Notes: generated by a model from the sequence alone, not told the origin. Positions 35,101 to 47,540 are shown, counted from the first letter of the stretch. The stretch: 64,000 nucleotides of DNA from Diospyros lotus (GCF_014633365.1 NC_068347.1:27444493-27508492); one strand, 5' to 3'. A program made the numbers and translations.

Positions 35101-37604
35101 ACAAAAGAAGTATTGTAAGATTTCTCCTAAAACAGTTTCCAGAATCTAGATTCACTTTCCAGTTCCCACAAGTCCTAGGACAAACCAAAACCACTGATCA
35201 AATAGACAACCGCTATGACACTGCATTTTCAAAAACAATAATAACATCTAGAGTAGAAGCGGGGCAGTCAATGCTTTATGAGCCACCCCTCACTTCACTC
35301 TACCCCAGCCCTCATCCACTCACCAAGCACTTGGATGATATAGTTGGGTGGGTCACGTCTTCCTGACCACTTGAATTCACCATATCATTCTACAATTTCT
35401 CCCCTTCATCCTGGTAAAAAAATAAAGAGCATCAATGCATTGCATTGCATGCTCTTACCAAGTTTTTCGTGGAAAGAAAAATCAGAGGGAAAAAACATGC
35501 ACTCCTCATTCAATGATGGATCACTCTCCCTCACTTCACTCTACCCTCCCCTTTTCTCCTCAGTAATTAACTAGATGATATGATCAGGTGGTCACACCTT
35601 TTTTGCCACTCAGTTCCCTATAACAATTTCTCCCCTTAACCGCTAGTAAAAGATATATATTGGGAAAGTAACTCGACCTATTGTGCTTCACGCTCTTGCC
35701 AAGTTTGTTAGAAAGAGCAAAATCAGAGTGACAATAAATGTACTCCTCACTATGTATTATCTTTTGCTGTAAAACTAATAAAACTGTCTGACAGAAGCCA
35801 ATAGATTGTTTAGAGAAACAGTGGCTTCAGATCACAGAGGTCCAGCAATGCTCTTATAAGGCCAGAAATAAATAGAGAAGTGTTCTTTCAGCACCACATA
35901 AAAATCTCAACAAATGACCACCATGCCAAGATGCACCTGGCTTTGTTTTTCTGTCAGTGTCCTACTATTTCAGATTGATAAAATTTGAAAAAAAAAATGC
36001 AGTACAAATAGACAAAATTACTCATTGTAATATATATATATATATATAGATATATATAAATGGCAAAGGAACATTATGGATACCTGCGATGGTTCTGGTA
36101 GAAATTATCAAGTTGATAGTAAACATAAATAGGATGCTTCATACGCTTCGGCACCTGGGATTTGAAAATATAAGATAATCCTCAAACAGAAAACCTTGAC
36201 AACTAAGATAATAATAAAAGTGAAAACCTGATAGTCAAATCATGTTACATAATAAAAATAACCAAAATGAAGAATATTCAAAGAGGAAATATACCCTCAA
36301 TGTTCTGTTGCAGGTTTTATCCCCCTCAGTTTGAATGTATTTGACCTTATTGCTTCTTGAGGCTTGTGGTATGCAATCAGTATCATACCGGTCAATAATT
36401 TCAACCACCTGATGCAAACAAGAAAATTACATGGGACATAAGAAATACAAATTGAAATATATATAGAAAAAAGTGACAAGAGCTTAATCAGTCTTGAACA
36501 TACATCCCGGGAAGCAAACAGGGATGCTACTCCAATGGGAATAAAGACAATGCTAACAAGCATGAATGCTGAAATCACCTGCAATGAAAGAGAGAGGTTT
36601 GAATTGAGATGCTTACAGTGATATGACAACACTATCCAAGTAAAAGTCAAAAACTTTGCATAATAGGTGAACAAATACTCACCCATTTCGGTGTAAGAAT
36701 TGGCTTGCAAGCTGGAAGTTGCTGTTGAGTAAACTTCGAATCTGAGGGAAAGAAAGAGAGCCAAATACTATTTGATCATTGAAATCTCATTGTATCGAGA
36801 AAAAAAAAAAAAAGATCACAGCGCATGATGCAACATGATTAGCAAATAAATCCCTTGAACGAACATCAAGAGCTAGAAGGAAATTTTGAAAAACTTGATT
36901 GGTAGAGAGCAGAAACTCCCAATATGTTGACCATGTCGTTTTAGCAACGTGATTATTATCAAAATATCAGGATAATATGTCTGAAACACCATGTGACCGT
37001 TTGTTTATTTAACTGGAAGAAGCAAGAAAATAACTGCACCTATCGTACAATGCACACCGGTAAATTACTCAGAATTCTGCTCCCGGGCAATTATTTTGCT
37101 TGTTCTGATCTAATTTCCAATTTATGATTTAGAGTATACATGTTAAATTGCTATTTTCCTCTGAATTTGTACAAGCAACCTTACCTAGTCAAGTGAAAAT
37201 AACACAATCAATTGAACATATAGCAGAAAAAATAGTAATTTTATTAAGTTTGAAAGATCCAATTATCTACATTAAATTTTGGGCAAAACAAGATTATTAT
37301 TCTATCCCGTGCGTCCAAGCAGAAATCAAGCACTTGCACAACAAAATAAAACAAAAAAAAAAAAAGTTCTAAATCAATTCAATCAGATCCCAACGTGCGC
37401 CGTAACCAAACTTTAAAAAACTGAATCTGAACAGTTGACGACTCAAACAGCAGCGGATAAGAAAAAAGTAGCAACAATGAAAAGGTGAAATAAGAAAGGA
37501 GCAAGAAACACACATTTAGGGCGCTTCGATTGTCTTCGGGGAGCAGAAGCATCGGCGGATCCGGCGCCTCCGGAGCTTGACGACGGCGCATCGGAGTTCA
37601 TCAT
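32145..37604 (-). CDS. ALIS: ALA-interacting subunit (LEM3/CDC50 family)
   Basis: Beta subunit of P4-ATPase phospholipid flippases, needed for their exit from the ER and their activity. Exons 5' to 3': 37604-37514, 36741-36683, 36578-36504, 36408-36295, 36154-36084, 34149-33852, 33022-32733, 32199-32145. All introns are GT-AG and all phases agree, giving 350 residues, the usual length of plant ALIS proteins. Two membrane segments are visible: residues ~51-72 ([20 protein letters not shown]) and near the C terminus ([20 protein letters not shown]). Between them is the large lumenal loop with paired Cys ([33 protein letters not shown]) and several N-glycosylation sequons (NRT, NDT, NIT, NLS). 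The tail ends [19 protein letters not shown] tandem ATG opens the frame (MMNSD). Which paralogue (ALIS1 or ALIS3 type) is not decided. Confidence 0.93.
33500..33665 (-). mobile_element. Au-like tRNA-derived SINE in an ALIS intron
   Basis: On the minus strand it begins CCCCTTAGTGGGTGAGCCTT (A-box region). A degenerate B-box region (GGAAGTCATGGAGTTG) follows, then AAATGGCCTCTTTG, GGGTAAGGTTGTGCACAA and GACCCTCACAAAGAGGGAAG, the order seen in Au-type plant SINEs. It lies in the intron between exons 6 and 7. No clear target-site duplication was found. Confidence 0.65.
35291..35772. repeat. Degenerate ~241-base tandem duplication in ALIS intron 5
   Basis: The block beginning CACTTCACTCTACCC at 35291 recurs at 35532 and runs in parallel for about 240 bases: GATGATAT, GGTCAC, CAATTTCTCCCCTT, CTCTTxCCAAGTTT and ATCAGAG all recur in order. 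The copies have many differences, so the duplication is old. Confidence 0.7.
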
Positions 37605-37609
37605 ATCGA

Positions 37610-38688
37610 AGTTCTCGCCGTCTACCAACTAGTGAACAAAGAATAACTCACCGGAAACAGATTACAAGCTTTATAAATGCCGAGAGAAAGGAGGAGATCG
37701 GAGACGATGATGATGGAATTGTATTCAAAGTTCAAACCATAGACAACAAGAGACGAGAGATTTGGAGAGTCTCCGCCTGGACTCGTCAGGATAAAAACCG
37801 AAGACGATGAGCAAGTCAACCAAAGCCGGCTGTGTTTGGGAGAGCAGAAAACGGGAAGAAAATCGTTGGAAATATAAATATAATTTGAGAACATACGCGT
37901 GTAGTTCTTATACTCTTCCTTCTCTTATTTTACAAAATATAAAATAAGCTGAATTTTTCATGTGAAAAACATAAGTTTGTCAATTTTTAGTTAAATATAT
38001 ATATTTTTTATTTATACTTTTCCAACTAAAATAAATAAAAAAATAAAAAGCGAAATGGCATTTTTTTAATTTTGTTTGACGAGTTCCAAACACGGCCTAA
38101 TTTGAATTGCCGGCCATTATCATCGACTCTTCCTTCAAGGACCAGAAAAATCAGCGAAGAGACCACGAGGGGTGGAGGGACAAAAACGCGGCTTCCTCGC
38201 CCCTTCTTATTATTTGATTAAGAAAATGCATACATATATATTGTTAGAATACTATGTTAATGGCAATGAAGGGAAGGTAAGGGCATTAAAAATCTTCAAT
38301 TTTTTTTATTTAAGCACGGTTTATTACAGCTTATTTGTAGATTTCTATATGATGTAATATATTATTTAATATTAAAAATAAAATAGATAATTATAAAAGA
38401 ATTATAAAAGTATCAAATTTTGCAATCATCTAGATCTTCTATTTAAGCGAACTAATAGTAGACACCGTTGAGATCCATTCAACAAGAAAAAAATATCTGT
38501 ATTCTGACTAAGTGCTCCCCATCCTTCTTCAACAATTGTATTAAATTTATTCATAGGCAAACAATCATGATTTTTTATTTAAATAAAAAATTAAAAACCC
38601 TGGACATAATCATAATTCCGTTAATTAGTCTAATAATTTATAGGCTCTCAATATTTTTTCATATCGCACATAATTAAATATGAGTGGT
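37610..38688. other. ALIS promoter side and AT-rich intergenic
   Basis: The first ~250 bases upstream of the ALIS start are purine/pyrimidine skewed and probably hold its 5' UTR and promoter. Farther right the DNA is AT-rich with no recognisable gene. Confidence 0.5.
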
Positions 38689-38689
38689 G

Positions 38690-38890
38690 CTACTTGCACA
38701 CTTATATTGACCCTTTATTAATCAATTACCAATACACCCCTCACTTAAATGATTTAATGAATGGTATCTTAATAATTCATTCAATCAATAATACAAATAT
38801 TTGAATGAATTATCAATATACTATTCACTTTAATGATTTAATAAATGATGTATTAGTAATTGATTAATTGTGTGTCCGAATAGTGTTAAT
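38690..38890. mobile_element. Foldback (MITE-like) element
   Basis: The arms ATTAATCAATTACCAATACA (38718-38737) and TGTATTAGTAATTGATTAAT (about 38847-38866) are near-perfect inverted copies. The flanks show weaker inverted similarity (GTGCTACTTGCACAC against GTGTGTCCGAATAGTG). Internally, a TTTAATGATTTAAT-like motif repeats. No coding capacity; target-site duplication not resolved. Confidence 0.45.
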
Positions 38891-40244
38891 CTGGATATGC
38901 TAATAGCATTACTTATTAAATATTGAGAAAAAGTGAAACCATAAACTTGATTGGATCTTGAGTTTTATTGATTTTGTCAACTTATTTTTTTATAATATAA
39001 AATTTCAATTAGTGGATTTGTGTTTAACATATTGGATTTGATTGCTTTGAAATTTGTTGTTGTTTGATGAATTCTTATTGACTACTTGAATTTGTTATAA
39101 TACTCTCCAAAGAAATATATTGTGTCCATAAAAAAGGAGAATACCATGTTAATAATATTCTTGTAGCTCTAATTTTTAATTTTCTTTTAGCATTATTTAA
39201 TTTTATAATTGAATGTATTACTGTTTGTCTATCCATACCGATATCATTATATAAGTAAACACTATATTTATATGTTAAAATATTATGTCAACAAAGTTTT
39301 AAATCTATAATCTCTAGATAATAATTGACTTCTAAAATAATTTTAGCATATATGTTCATTTTTTAAAAACATTGCCTAAAATATTAAAATTTAAGCTATT
39401 AAACTTTTGCTTAATTTTTGTTTGCACTTATATAATACGAGCCACCCTTGTACTCATAATTTATTTGAAATCTAAATGAAATAAGGTGATTATATCGAAA
39501 CAAATATAGCTTGAGTTGAAAATATAATTTGCAATTAATTTGAAATTTTATAATAGACGATTTTTTATATAAAAAAAAAGAAGAAGTTATCATATAACCC
39601 CCATCTCTTTTAAAGTTAGTTGAACTAAACGGGACTGGTAGAATAATTCCTTATTAACTAAATTTCAATTAGGGTGATTTATCTACCTCAAGCCTCTTAA
39701 CATACTTGTAAAGTAATGATTAAGGTCGTCTCGGGACATAATCCAGAGATCAAGGGTGATTTTAGTAGATGGGTATTCCGTCCTTATGTTTGTAGGTGTG
39801 CCTGAAATCGAAACTTGCTGGCTGTCGCTGGATTTCTAATTTAATCCTCTATCGTACTTTAAGGTCATGATAGAGTGTGAGTGATAAGATATAATAAAAA
39901 AAGAATTTATGATTAAGGATGTCTAAAGATGTCAATTGAAATATTAAGGCAGAAAGTTAAAAAGTTTGATGGGTATATTTGGTGATGGAAGCACAGACAA
40001 AGAGTAAAATAGAAAAATGAAAGCCATAATTGAGACAGTGATTAGTTACAATAATATACAACTTTGATCGACTAAAGGTGTTTTTTTAATTTAAATCGAA
40101 TCGAATCAAGACTGGACTTGCATGATTTTATAGAAAAATTGATTAATTTGGTTCGGTCTAGTTCAAACTTTTTTTTTCTTGATTTTAATATGAAATTTGG
40201 AGAGAGAAAAAGAACAAACACAAAAAACATATATATAATAGAAC
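38891..40244. other. AT-rich intergenic, no supported gene
   Basis: Only short, compositionally biased open frames. A slightly GC-richer patch at 39720-39880 may be an old repeat relic, but I do not recognise it. Confidence 0.5.
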
Positions 40245-40257
40245 AAGTTACAGACAC

Positions 40258-40415
40258 ACAAATTGTGGATGGCTTTAGCAGTCAACGAGGTGGGCTAGCT
40301 TGGTCTTCAAGTTCGAATTATCTCCCAACACAATCATTGATAAATAATATCCAAATTTACTTCCTTGTCATTAAAGGGATGCGGTGGCGAGACGTCCGTA
40401 AGAGGACGTAATCTT
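40258..40415 (+). mobile_element. tRNA-derived SINE with perfect target-site duplication
   Basis: The 158-base element is flanked by a 13-base perfect direct repeat AAGTTACAGACAC (40245-40257 and 40416-40428). It has an A-box-like GGTGGGCTAGCTTGG (about 40289) and a B-box-like CAAGTTCGAATTATC (about 40309). The family differs from the SINEs at 28083 and 33500. Confidence 0.82.
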
Positions 40416-40789
40416 AAGTTACAGACACTTACATAATTTTAATATCTGATTTTTATTTTCAAAAAACAAAAATATGACATGAATACTTAATTAATTACAT
40501 CAAATTTTATTATCAATACATTAACTCAATATATTATTAGTATTACCATAACATTAATACTTGACTATATATTTACTATTAGTCAATTTTTTTATTTGTT
40601 GATACATTTACTATTCATAATGATAATACTTTGGCATAATACTATTTATTATTAATCAGTCTTAAATTATAACATTATAGTATAATACCTGTCGCCAATC
40701 AATTTTGCTGTTTATTGACAGTATTTTGTTTTATCTCAATTTATTGGCACCATTGACTACATTTCTAATTGTTAAGTATTATCTGATAG

Positions 40790-41018
40790 ACGCCCCCAAG
40801 ATATAGGTCAAGCGATCGGATGAATAATATGTTGATATCAATTCGATAAATTGTAAGTTTGATCATTGCCTTGTGTAAGAGCCAAATGCTCAATTTGTAA
40901 TTTACCTCCCTTGACGAAATTGAGAGCATAAGCATCGAAAACAGCGCAAGGGCGGTTATCCCAAGTATTATGTGATAAACGAGCATGACCGACGAGAGAC
41001 TGCGCAAGGTGATAATCC
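40790..41018 (+). mobile_element. tRNA-derived SINE, diverged relative of 28083-28250
   Basis: Flanked by TAAGTATTATCTGATAG (40773-40789) and TAAATATTATGTGATAG (41019-41035), 15 of 17 identical. It shares the CAATTTGTAATTTACCTCCC and GGCGGTTATCCCAAG blocks with the SINE at 28083. The 3' part appears twice: a TATTATGTGATAAACGAGC segment at about 40966-40985 precedes a second GCGCAAGG...ATCCTAA tail. Confidence 0.7.
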
Positions 41019-41035
41019 TAAATATTATGTGATAG

Positions 41036-42359
41036 ATTTATTTTTATTATTTTAAATAATATTTATTTATTTACTGGGAAAATGAAAAATGTAAGAATAA
41101 AACTTAACTTTTACTGTTCTTTTAATTTTGGACAACATTTATTACTGACATTTAAAAAAATAAAATAAATACTATTGAGATTTAATACTAGTTGCAATTT
41201 CTCCTTATCGTTACTTAAGTTAAATTAAATTTTAGAAAATAATCAAAATACCCTTTTTTTTTTAACACTTTTCCTTTTTTCTCATTATTCTATCTCTTCT
41301 ATTTATTTATTTTTCTATTTGCAATAGCAACGACAATTCACAGTGGTGGCAACGACAACAACATTTGTTTATTGTAGTTATTCATTTTGGTAACAATTGT
41401 TCATCACTTCTTTCTCTCTTGTTGGAAACTAGTCACCTGGACAATAAAGACATATATTCTCTTTATCTCATAATCGTAGATTTGTAATGAGATCATATAT
41501 GCATTCATTGTACAAACACAAATATGCATCCATCGCTAGAGGTGAACCTATTAGGTTTATCCCCTCCCCTCGCTCTATAGTGGAAGGGGTTTGAAGAATA
41601 ATTAGCTTACGAGATAAGGTGAATTAAGCTCGTTCTAAATTAAAAAAATTTGCTAAAATAAAAGCAAAGTAAATAATGCATCACACAAGAAGTGTAGTGA
41701 TTCATGTCGAACTATATACATATACTATCTTGACTTCTTATTAAATTTTTTTCAACCATTTACTATTTAACTTTATCAATCTTAGTTAAAACATTTTACA
41801 CGACTTTTAACAAGCACGTCTAAAACCTTTACACGTATTTTTTTATTTTATGACTCAAGCAACTAACTCTTGTAGTTTAAATAAGTTAGAAGAAGATACA
41901 AATAAATACTCACATAAGAGAATACAGTTTAGCACTCAACTAAAAAAAGGCTTCTAGCAAAGGATCAAATATTCAAATGATATATCAAATACAAGAGCGC
42001 TCTTTGTCTCTTATAACAATGAATAAAGATGTGGCTTTAAATGCTTTGGCGTAATATTTTTGTTCAATATTTAAATGCTTTGGCTTAAGATTTTTGTTCA
42101 ATATTTTCATATCAGCATTCTATTTTGTCTTGAGTCTTTTTGCTTTGTATAACTTGTCCCTTTTCAATGTTGTTAAGTTGTTATCAAATGGGTAAAAACC
42201 TAAACTTGCAGCAAAAGTAATGGTTATAATTAAATTCAAATTTAAATTATATCCAATTTGCATGAAAGAATGATTAAAGTGCATTAAATGCTATAACTGT
42301 CTGAAATATGAAAACTATGTGCATTTAATGTTGTAATGGTTATAATTTTGAATTTCAAT
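41036..42359. other. AT-rich repeat debris
   Basis: No host gene. A 34-base tandem duplication (TTTAAATGCTTTGGC...) occupies 42036-42069 and 42070-42103. The rest may be decayed retroelement sequence but has no diagnostic ends. Confidence 0.45.
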
Positions 42360-42850
42360 ACAATATTGGTCAAGTAAAAATATTGTTACTCGAGTGAGAC
42401 GCACAATTACTTGAGTAATTTTAAAAGTTCATCAATTAAGATTAAATGTTACTCGATTGTTGAATAACCTTACTTAATTAAGATTATCAGCTGCATTAAT
42501 CATAATTTGACTACAAATATTTGTTACTTGACTAAAAAATGATATTACTTGATTAAAAATATATATTAATTGATTAACATTTTAACCACTTGTAAATTTA
42601 AAATTATTATTCGATTAACCACTTTTGATACTTGATTGAGGTCTAACATTACTTAATTACACATTTATTTGAGTTGATTAATAATTCGAGTATACAGACT
42701 AATACTTTGTCCAATAATTATTACTCAAATAAAATATTTAATTAATCAACTAAATACAAAGTTACTTGATTAAGATTAACTTCTTAGTCAATTAAAAATT
42801 TAATCACATAAACTTGACATTTTACTCACGAATTATTACTCGATTAAAAG
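42360..42850. repeat. Degenerate TTACTCGATTAA-type minisatellite, copy 1
   Basis: Imperfect copies of a 10-14 base motif (TTACTCGATTAA, TACTTGATTAA, TTACTTAATTA and inverted forms) recur every 15-35 bases for about 490 bases. The same motif family occurs at 56710-57010. No coding content. Confidence 0.65.
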
Positions 42851-44340
42851 GGTGGATAACAAGTATGCCGGCATGGATAAAATTAAAAAAAATTACATGC
42901 AACGAAAGTAATAAATACACGTCATATATAACTTGGATATTTAAACAATACATATATATTCATCACATGAATAACCATAAATACATACCTAAAGTCTGAT
43001 GTCAAGTTGTGGTACATAAACGTTTTCTGTACCGAGACCAAATTCCACCTTACGTTGTGGTGGCCCAAGGCTATCCACACATAGCGTGTTGTCTGGTACT
43101 ATTCTGATCACCTCTTTATGTGCTAGATCAAAGACTGCCCATATCACCCGTAATCTCAATTTCTCGTGTGATAATCACACCGCTGTAATTTTCAAAAGAA
43201 ACAGAAGAAGACGAATGAAACATAAATTATAAAGGAAGTTGAAGTTACAGATAGAAGCAAGCAGTAAGTATTCTTTGTAATTTTCTCCTCATATTCACGT
43301 CTCAAATCATTTGTACTGCCTTACCACCTACCTTCTCAATTAGTTGCCACATGTAACGCAATTGGGAGGCTGAAGCGGTGGTTGGGAGTCGACTTTCTAG
43401 GCACCGGGAGTCGACTACTGTGGTAGTTGACTTCCACCTGGAAGGAGTTGACTATCCTACTATCACTTGAGACACATTGGATACATGATGTAAATATCAA
43501 ACACAACATTATATGGTATGCAACTCTCTATGTTCACTATTCACTAGCAATCAGATAACACCAAAACTCATTTTGCCATCAACCAACGCCTACATCACCA
43601 AAGTCATACCTTAATGATGATTCGAGAGTTCGTGAGAAATGTCTACTAGCAACTTAGGACAATATATGTAACAGTAAAGCCTCATTTTAAGTAAAACTAT
43701 TACAGTTGATGATTACCGCATATTATAATTATTCTATCACCTAACGTCTCGACTGAGCGAGAGTTATGGAGTGATAAATTCACAAACTCAGTAACTATAA
43801 CATTTTGATATTTTAAAAAATAAATTAAGTAATAAAAAAGTTAAGTGGGCAATAATATTAGTGTGGAAATTAAGTGGGCATGAAAGAAGTTAGTGGGTGT
43901 AATAATTAATTAAAAATAAGATTAGTGAGGATTAGATTATATTTTTATTATTCTTCAAATAATTTCAGCTACATGCAAGAGGAGGAAAAGAAATAAAAAG
44001 TAAATTGAAGGGAATATGGGAGACAAATTGGAACGATGGTGCCCCCAAGTCTCTCTTCTATATTTTTGTTTTACGTGTATTGTTTTTATATATAATACAA
44101 TATAATTTTTCAAAAGGAAACGCATCTAGAAGAAGAATTGAAAATTGATAAAGGTAATTTAATATTGAAAGAATTGACAATTTCAATTGAAAAAGAAATG
44201 AGAAAGGCAAGTTAGGGGATGGGCTCGCGTGTCTTATTTTTTTCTTCATAATATATATATATATATAAATATGATAATATATATTATTAAAAAAAGAAAA
44301 AAATTTGAATATATGTGATAATATACATTAAAAAAAAAAG
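42851..44340. other. Unclassified repeat-like DNA
   Basis: A GC-richer block at 43000-43470 contains repeats of a GAGTCGACT / AGTTGACT motif (43387-43450). It is probably retroelement-derived but shows no domain, primer-binding site or clean ends. 43500-44340 is AT-rich. Confidence 0.35.
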
Positions 44341-44344
44341 AAAA

Positions 44345-44705
44345 AGACATTGTGATGATACTGAACTGATCACCGAGATTTGCGTCGAACCAAGTATCTG
44401 TAAGGGCGGAGCTTTAATCCCCCGGGAGAACTTCGATGCTCAAGTCAATAAGAGAAAATACTCAAAATAAAAAGTCATTCAGTAGTCAGATGTCCATACT
44501 TGTAAAAGTTGACCCTTATTTATAGATAACGTAAAACTCATTCCAAAGAAATAATAGGACGTTGGAGAGAATTTCGATTGATCAGGTCCCTCTCGTTCAA
44601 ATCAAATATGGGATGGTGATCCTGGAGATCCGAATGACACGTAGTGTTTTTTGAGATAGACACATGATGATACTAGATCGGTGGTATTCGGGAATAATAG
44701 AGTAA
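44345..44705 (-). mobile_element. LTR-like fragment (gypsy-type 3' region)
   Basis: Read on the minus strand it contains ATAAATAAGGGTCAACTTTT, then GACTTGAGCATCGAAGTTCT, CCCGGGGGATTAAAGCTCCG and CAAATCTCGGTGATCAGTTC. A leader of the form TTGACTTGAGCATCG...CCCGGGG is common near the ends of plant Ty3-gypsy LTRs. No matching second LTR or target-site duplication found. Confidence 0.4.
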
Positions 44706-44759
44706 ATTTATCCTTAATAAAATATCTTCTCACCACGTTGAAATGAGAGACATGATAGT

Positions 44760-46046
44760 GGGCAATCATGCCTATTTCCAATTCAAAATTAGAAATGTAA
44801 AATGGAAATTGAAAAAAAAAATTGAAATAAGAGGTATATATATATTATATAATATATTTTATACTTGATATAAAAGAAAGAAGCAATGTGCGTCCCATGC
44901 AGAGCCACCTCCTCCATTTTCTCTCTCCCATGTGTTGTTGAATTAATATATATATATATATATATTCTCTTCCTCCACTCTCTCTCATGTGTTGTCAATT
45001 TAATATATTATATATAATAATAATTTATTATAATTAATAAAAAAAAAAAAAAGAGAAAACGGATTAGCGTGAGCCGCTCCCAATTTTTACATCTGTGCTC
45101 TATTTATCCAATGCGTGAGTGTGCAATGCACTTCAGTGCTTTTTGCTTCCCATTTCTAACAGCCCTTGTTTCATCTCCTTTCTTCCCTCTTTCGTTCTGT
45201 CGTCTGTTTAATTTACTGGACTTTCTCTTCATATCTTAATAACTTCCAAACTAACTACAAACACTAAAGAAAAAACATGAAAGGCAAATTCTTAATCTTC
45301 TTTTCCATTTTTAAAAAAATTATTTCTTTCATTTAAGTTTGATATTATGTCTACTCTATTATGTTTAATCTTATTATTTTTCTTAGAATACTTAATAGGG
45401 TTTCGATTCTCCTTATAATTTTTAAAGGAATAATGTTTTCTTTCGATAATCTATGCTTTTCTAACTGTTAAATCCTTAATGAATTATATTTATTTCATGA
45501 TATTTATCCAAATAATATATATAACTTTATAATGGATGTTATATTGATTATTTATTTCATTAATATCATTAGTGGCACTAGTATTTCGGTAACTCTAAAT
45601 TATTTTTGTCGTTATTATAAAAATCATACACAAATAAAATTATTTATTATAATTTAAAATCTACACAAAATACATACTATGGTATTGTATGTTATTGGAA
45701 AAGAAAGGAATTACCAGCAGCAGTGAGGCACAGCAAATGAAAAATAAAGGTTTGAGCATGATACATGTGTGTGTGTGTGTGTAATATTATATTAATAAAA
45801 ATGAAACAAAAGGGCAATTGAGGTGGGAGAGTAAGTGGGACCTTGAAGGGAATTATGAAGGGATGTGGGGATAAAAGTTATCCCCTTTTGGCGAGAAACA
45901 ATATATATAATAATAATATTATTATTCTTATTGATTTAAATTTTTGATTTATGAGGTGCGTCTTTTCAAGCGACCTCTGTTCCGTCTCCTTCCTCATTCT
46001 TTTATTTTGTTTGATAAATACACCCATATGAAATATATATATATAT
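44760..46046. other. AT-rich intergenic with (TA)n and (GT)n runs
   Basis: Several TA microsatellites (about 44834-44850, 44946-44965) and a GT run near 45766-45781. No gene recognised. Confidence 0.5.
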
Positions 46047-46051
46047 ATATA

Positions 46052-46690
46052 TGTAATACCCCGAGATCCCAGAAAAGTTAGTATATATTGAGGATAGTGT
46101 AAGAAAGGAAACAACACCAACTGGATACCGTTTGGGCTGAATGTTGGCAAAGAACTCCCAAGTTAAGCGTGCTTGACCTGGGGTAATCCAGGGATGGGTG
46201 ACCCCCCTGGGAAGTTCGCGTAGGCCCATTAGGGTAAGTTGTTCCGGTTCTTCCTATCGCTCGAGCGGGATGTTACAAATGGTATCAGAGCCGACCCTTG
46301 GCGAAAGCGGTCCGATGAGGGCGGGGAGTGGCGCCGGGGCTCGAGGGCCTGTACAAGGAGCGGCTTCTGGCAGGCTTCTAGGATGGCAGCCCCCAAGGGG
46401 AGAAAGTCTGGGACCAGTTGTAAGGTCGCATGACGGGGACGTCATGTGCTTAAGGGGGGAAGAATGTAATACCCCGAGAGCCCAGAGAAGTTAGTATATA
46501 TCGAGGATAGTGTAAGAAAGGAAACAACACCAGCTGGATACTTTTTGGGCTGAATGTTGGCAAAGAACTCCCAAGTTAAGCGTGCTTGACCTGGGGTAAT
46601 CCAGGGATGGGTGACCCCCCTGTGAAGTTCGCGTAGGCCCATCAGGGTAAGTTGTTCTGGTTCTTCCTATCGCTCGAGCGGGATGTTACA
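46052..46690 (+). mobile_element. Cassandra TRIM retrotransposon with 5S-like LTRs
   Basis: Complete 639-base element: LTRs 46052-46277 and 46465-46690 (226 bases each, 9 differences by eye, about 96% identity), TGTAATACCCC...GATGTTACA ends, flanking ATATA on both sides within a TA-rich target. Primer-binding site TGGTATCAGAGC starts at 46280, and a polypurine tract (AAGGGGGGAAGAA) precedes the 3' LTR. The 187-base interior has no coding capacity. Each LTR carries a 5S-rRNA-like domain. Together these define Cassandra, a non-autonomous terminal-repeat element in miniature moved by enzymes of other LTR elements. Confidence 0.95.
46150..46217 (+). promoter_or_regulatory. 5S rRNA-derived Pol III promoter domain, 5' LTR
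   Basis: AAGTTAAGCGTGCTTG (box A region, about 46160-46175) and GGGATGGGTGACC (box C region, 46191-46203) match the internal control region of plant 5S rRNA, followed by TGGGAAGTTC. The rest of the 5S gene is absent. The second copy is at about 46563-46630. Confidence 0.9.
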
Positions 46691-47535
46691 ATATATATAT
46701 AGCAGTAGATGCATAAGGCTCGAACTACTTTTCTCGTTGTTATAAAAGTTGTGCACATGTTTAATATATGATCATGTATGAACACATATTTGGAATATTT
46801 TGTATGATCATGAATGAATTGTTATGCTTTGAAATGATTAAGTGTTGCATGGTGACTAATGCACCTGGTGGATTATGTTTGCGGGGTATGGCCATAAACT
46901 GAATGATGAAAGGTTAATGCGAGGAAATTGATGGTTATTATGCCAAAAGCTCGGTAGGCTATGGCTTGATCCAAGAAATATGATGATGGTTATTATGCCA
47001 TAATCTTGGTAGGCGATGGCCTGATACAAGGATTATGTTAATGGCTAGGTAGACGAAAGTTTGACGTAATGGAGCCTCAGCTCATTTAGCTCGCATGATG
47101 AAAATCAGTGCATGGAAGGATCTTGATCCACAATTTAATGTTTATGTTCGTAGATATTCAAGTCAAGTATATAATTTTAGGCTTTGGGTATTAGTGTGTT
47201 CTATGTGGGCCCCAAGAGCCATATGCATGCATATATATATATTGTTATATGATGTTGTGAAGCATACTGTGAATGAGTTTAATGAAGTTAAGTAATTCTG
47301 TCACTTGCTTCAATTCCTATTAATTCTCGTATGTTTTAAATCTATACTTGTTGAGCCTTGCGATTTATACTTGTTTTTATATCATTTCAAGTAAGGGAAA
47401 AACAAAGGTCGAGAGTGAACCTATTGAAGCTTGATCCTCGTTGGGTAAATTTGTGTATGGAACAATCCTAATTGAAAAGATCTTTGGGAGTATTTCGGTT
47501 GCAAGGACAAAATTGTCACATTTTATTATATTGAA
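46691..47535. mobile_element. Decayed long-LTR fragment
   Basis: Non-coding. It contains a ~55-base tandem repeat (GATGGTTATTATGCC... at 46930 and 46985, with GGTAGGCxATGGC). Near 47350 it has TTGTTGAGCCTTGCGATTTA, resembling the GCTTGCTGAGTCTxxxGACT segment of the large solo LTRs at 50181 and 59744. The Cassandra element and the inverted-repeat element at 47541 sit at its borders. Confidence 0.45.
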
Positions 47536-47540
47536 CTTAG

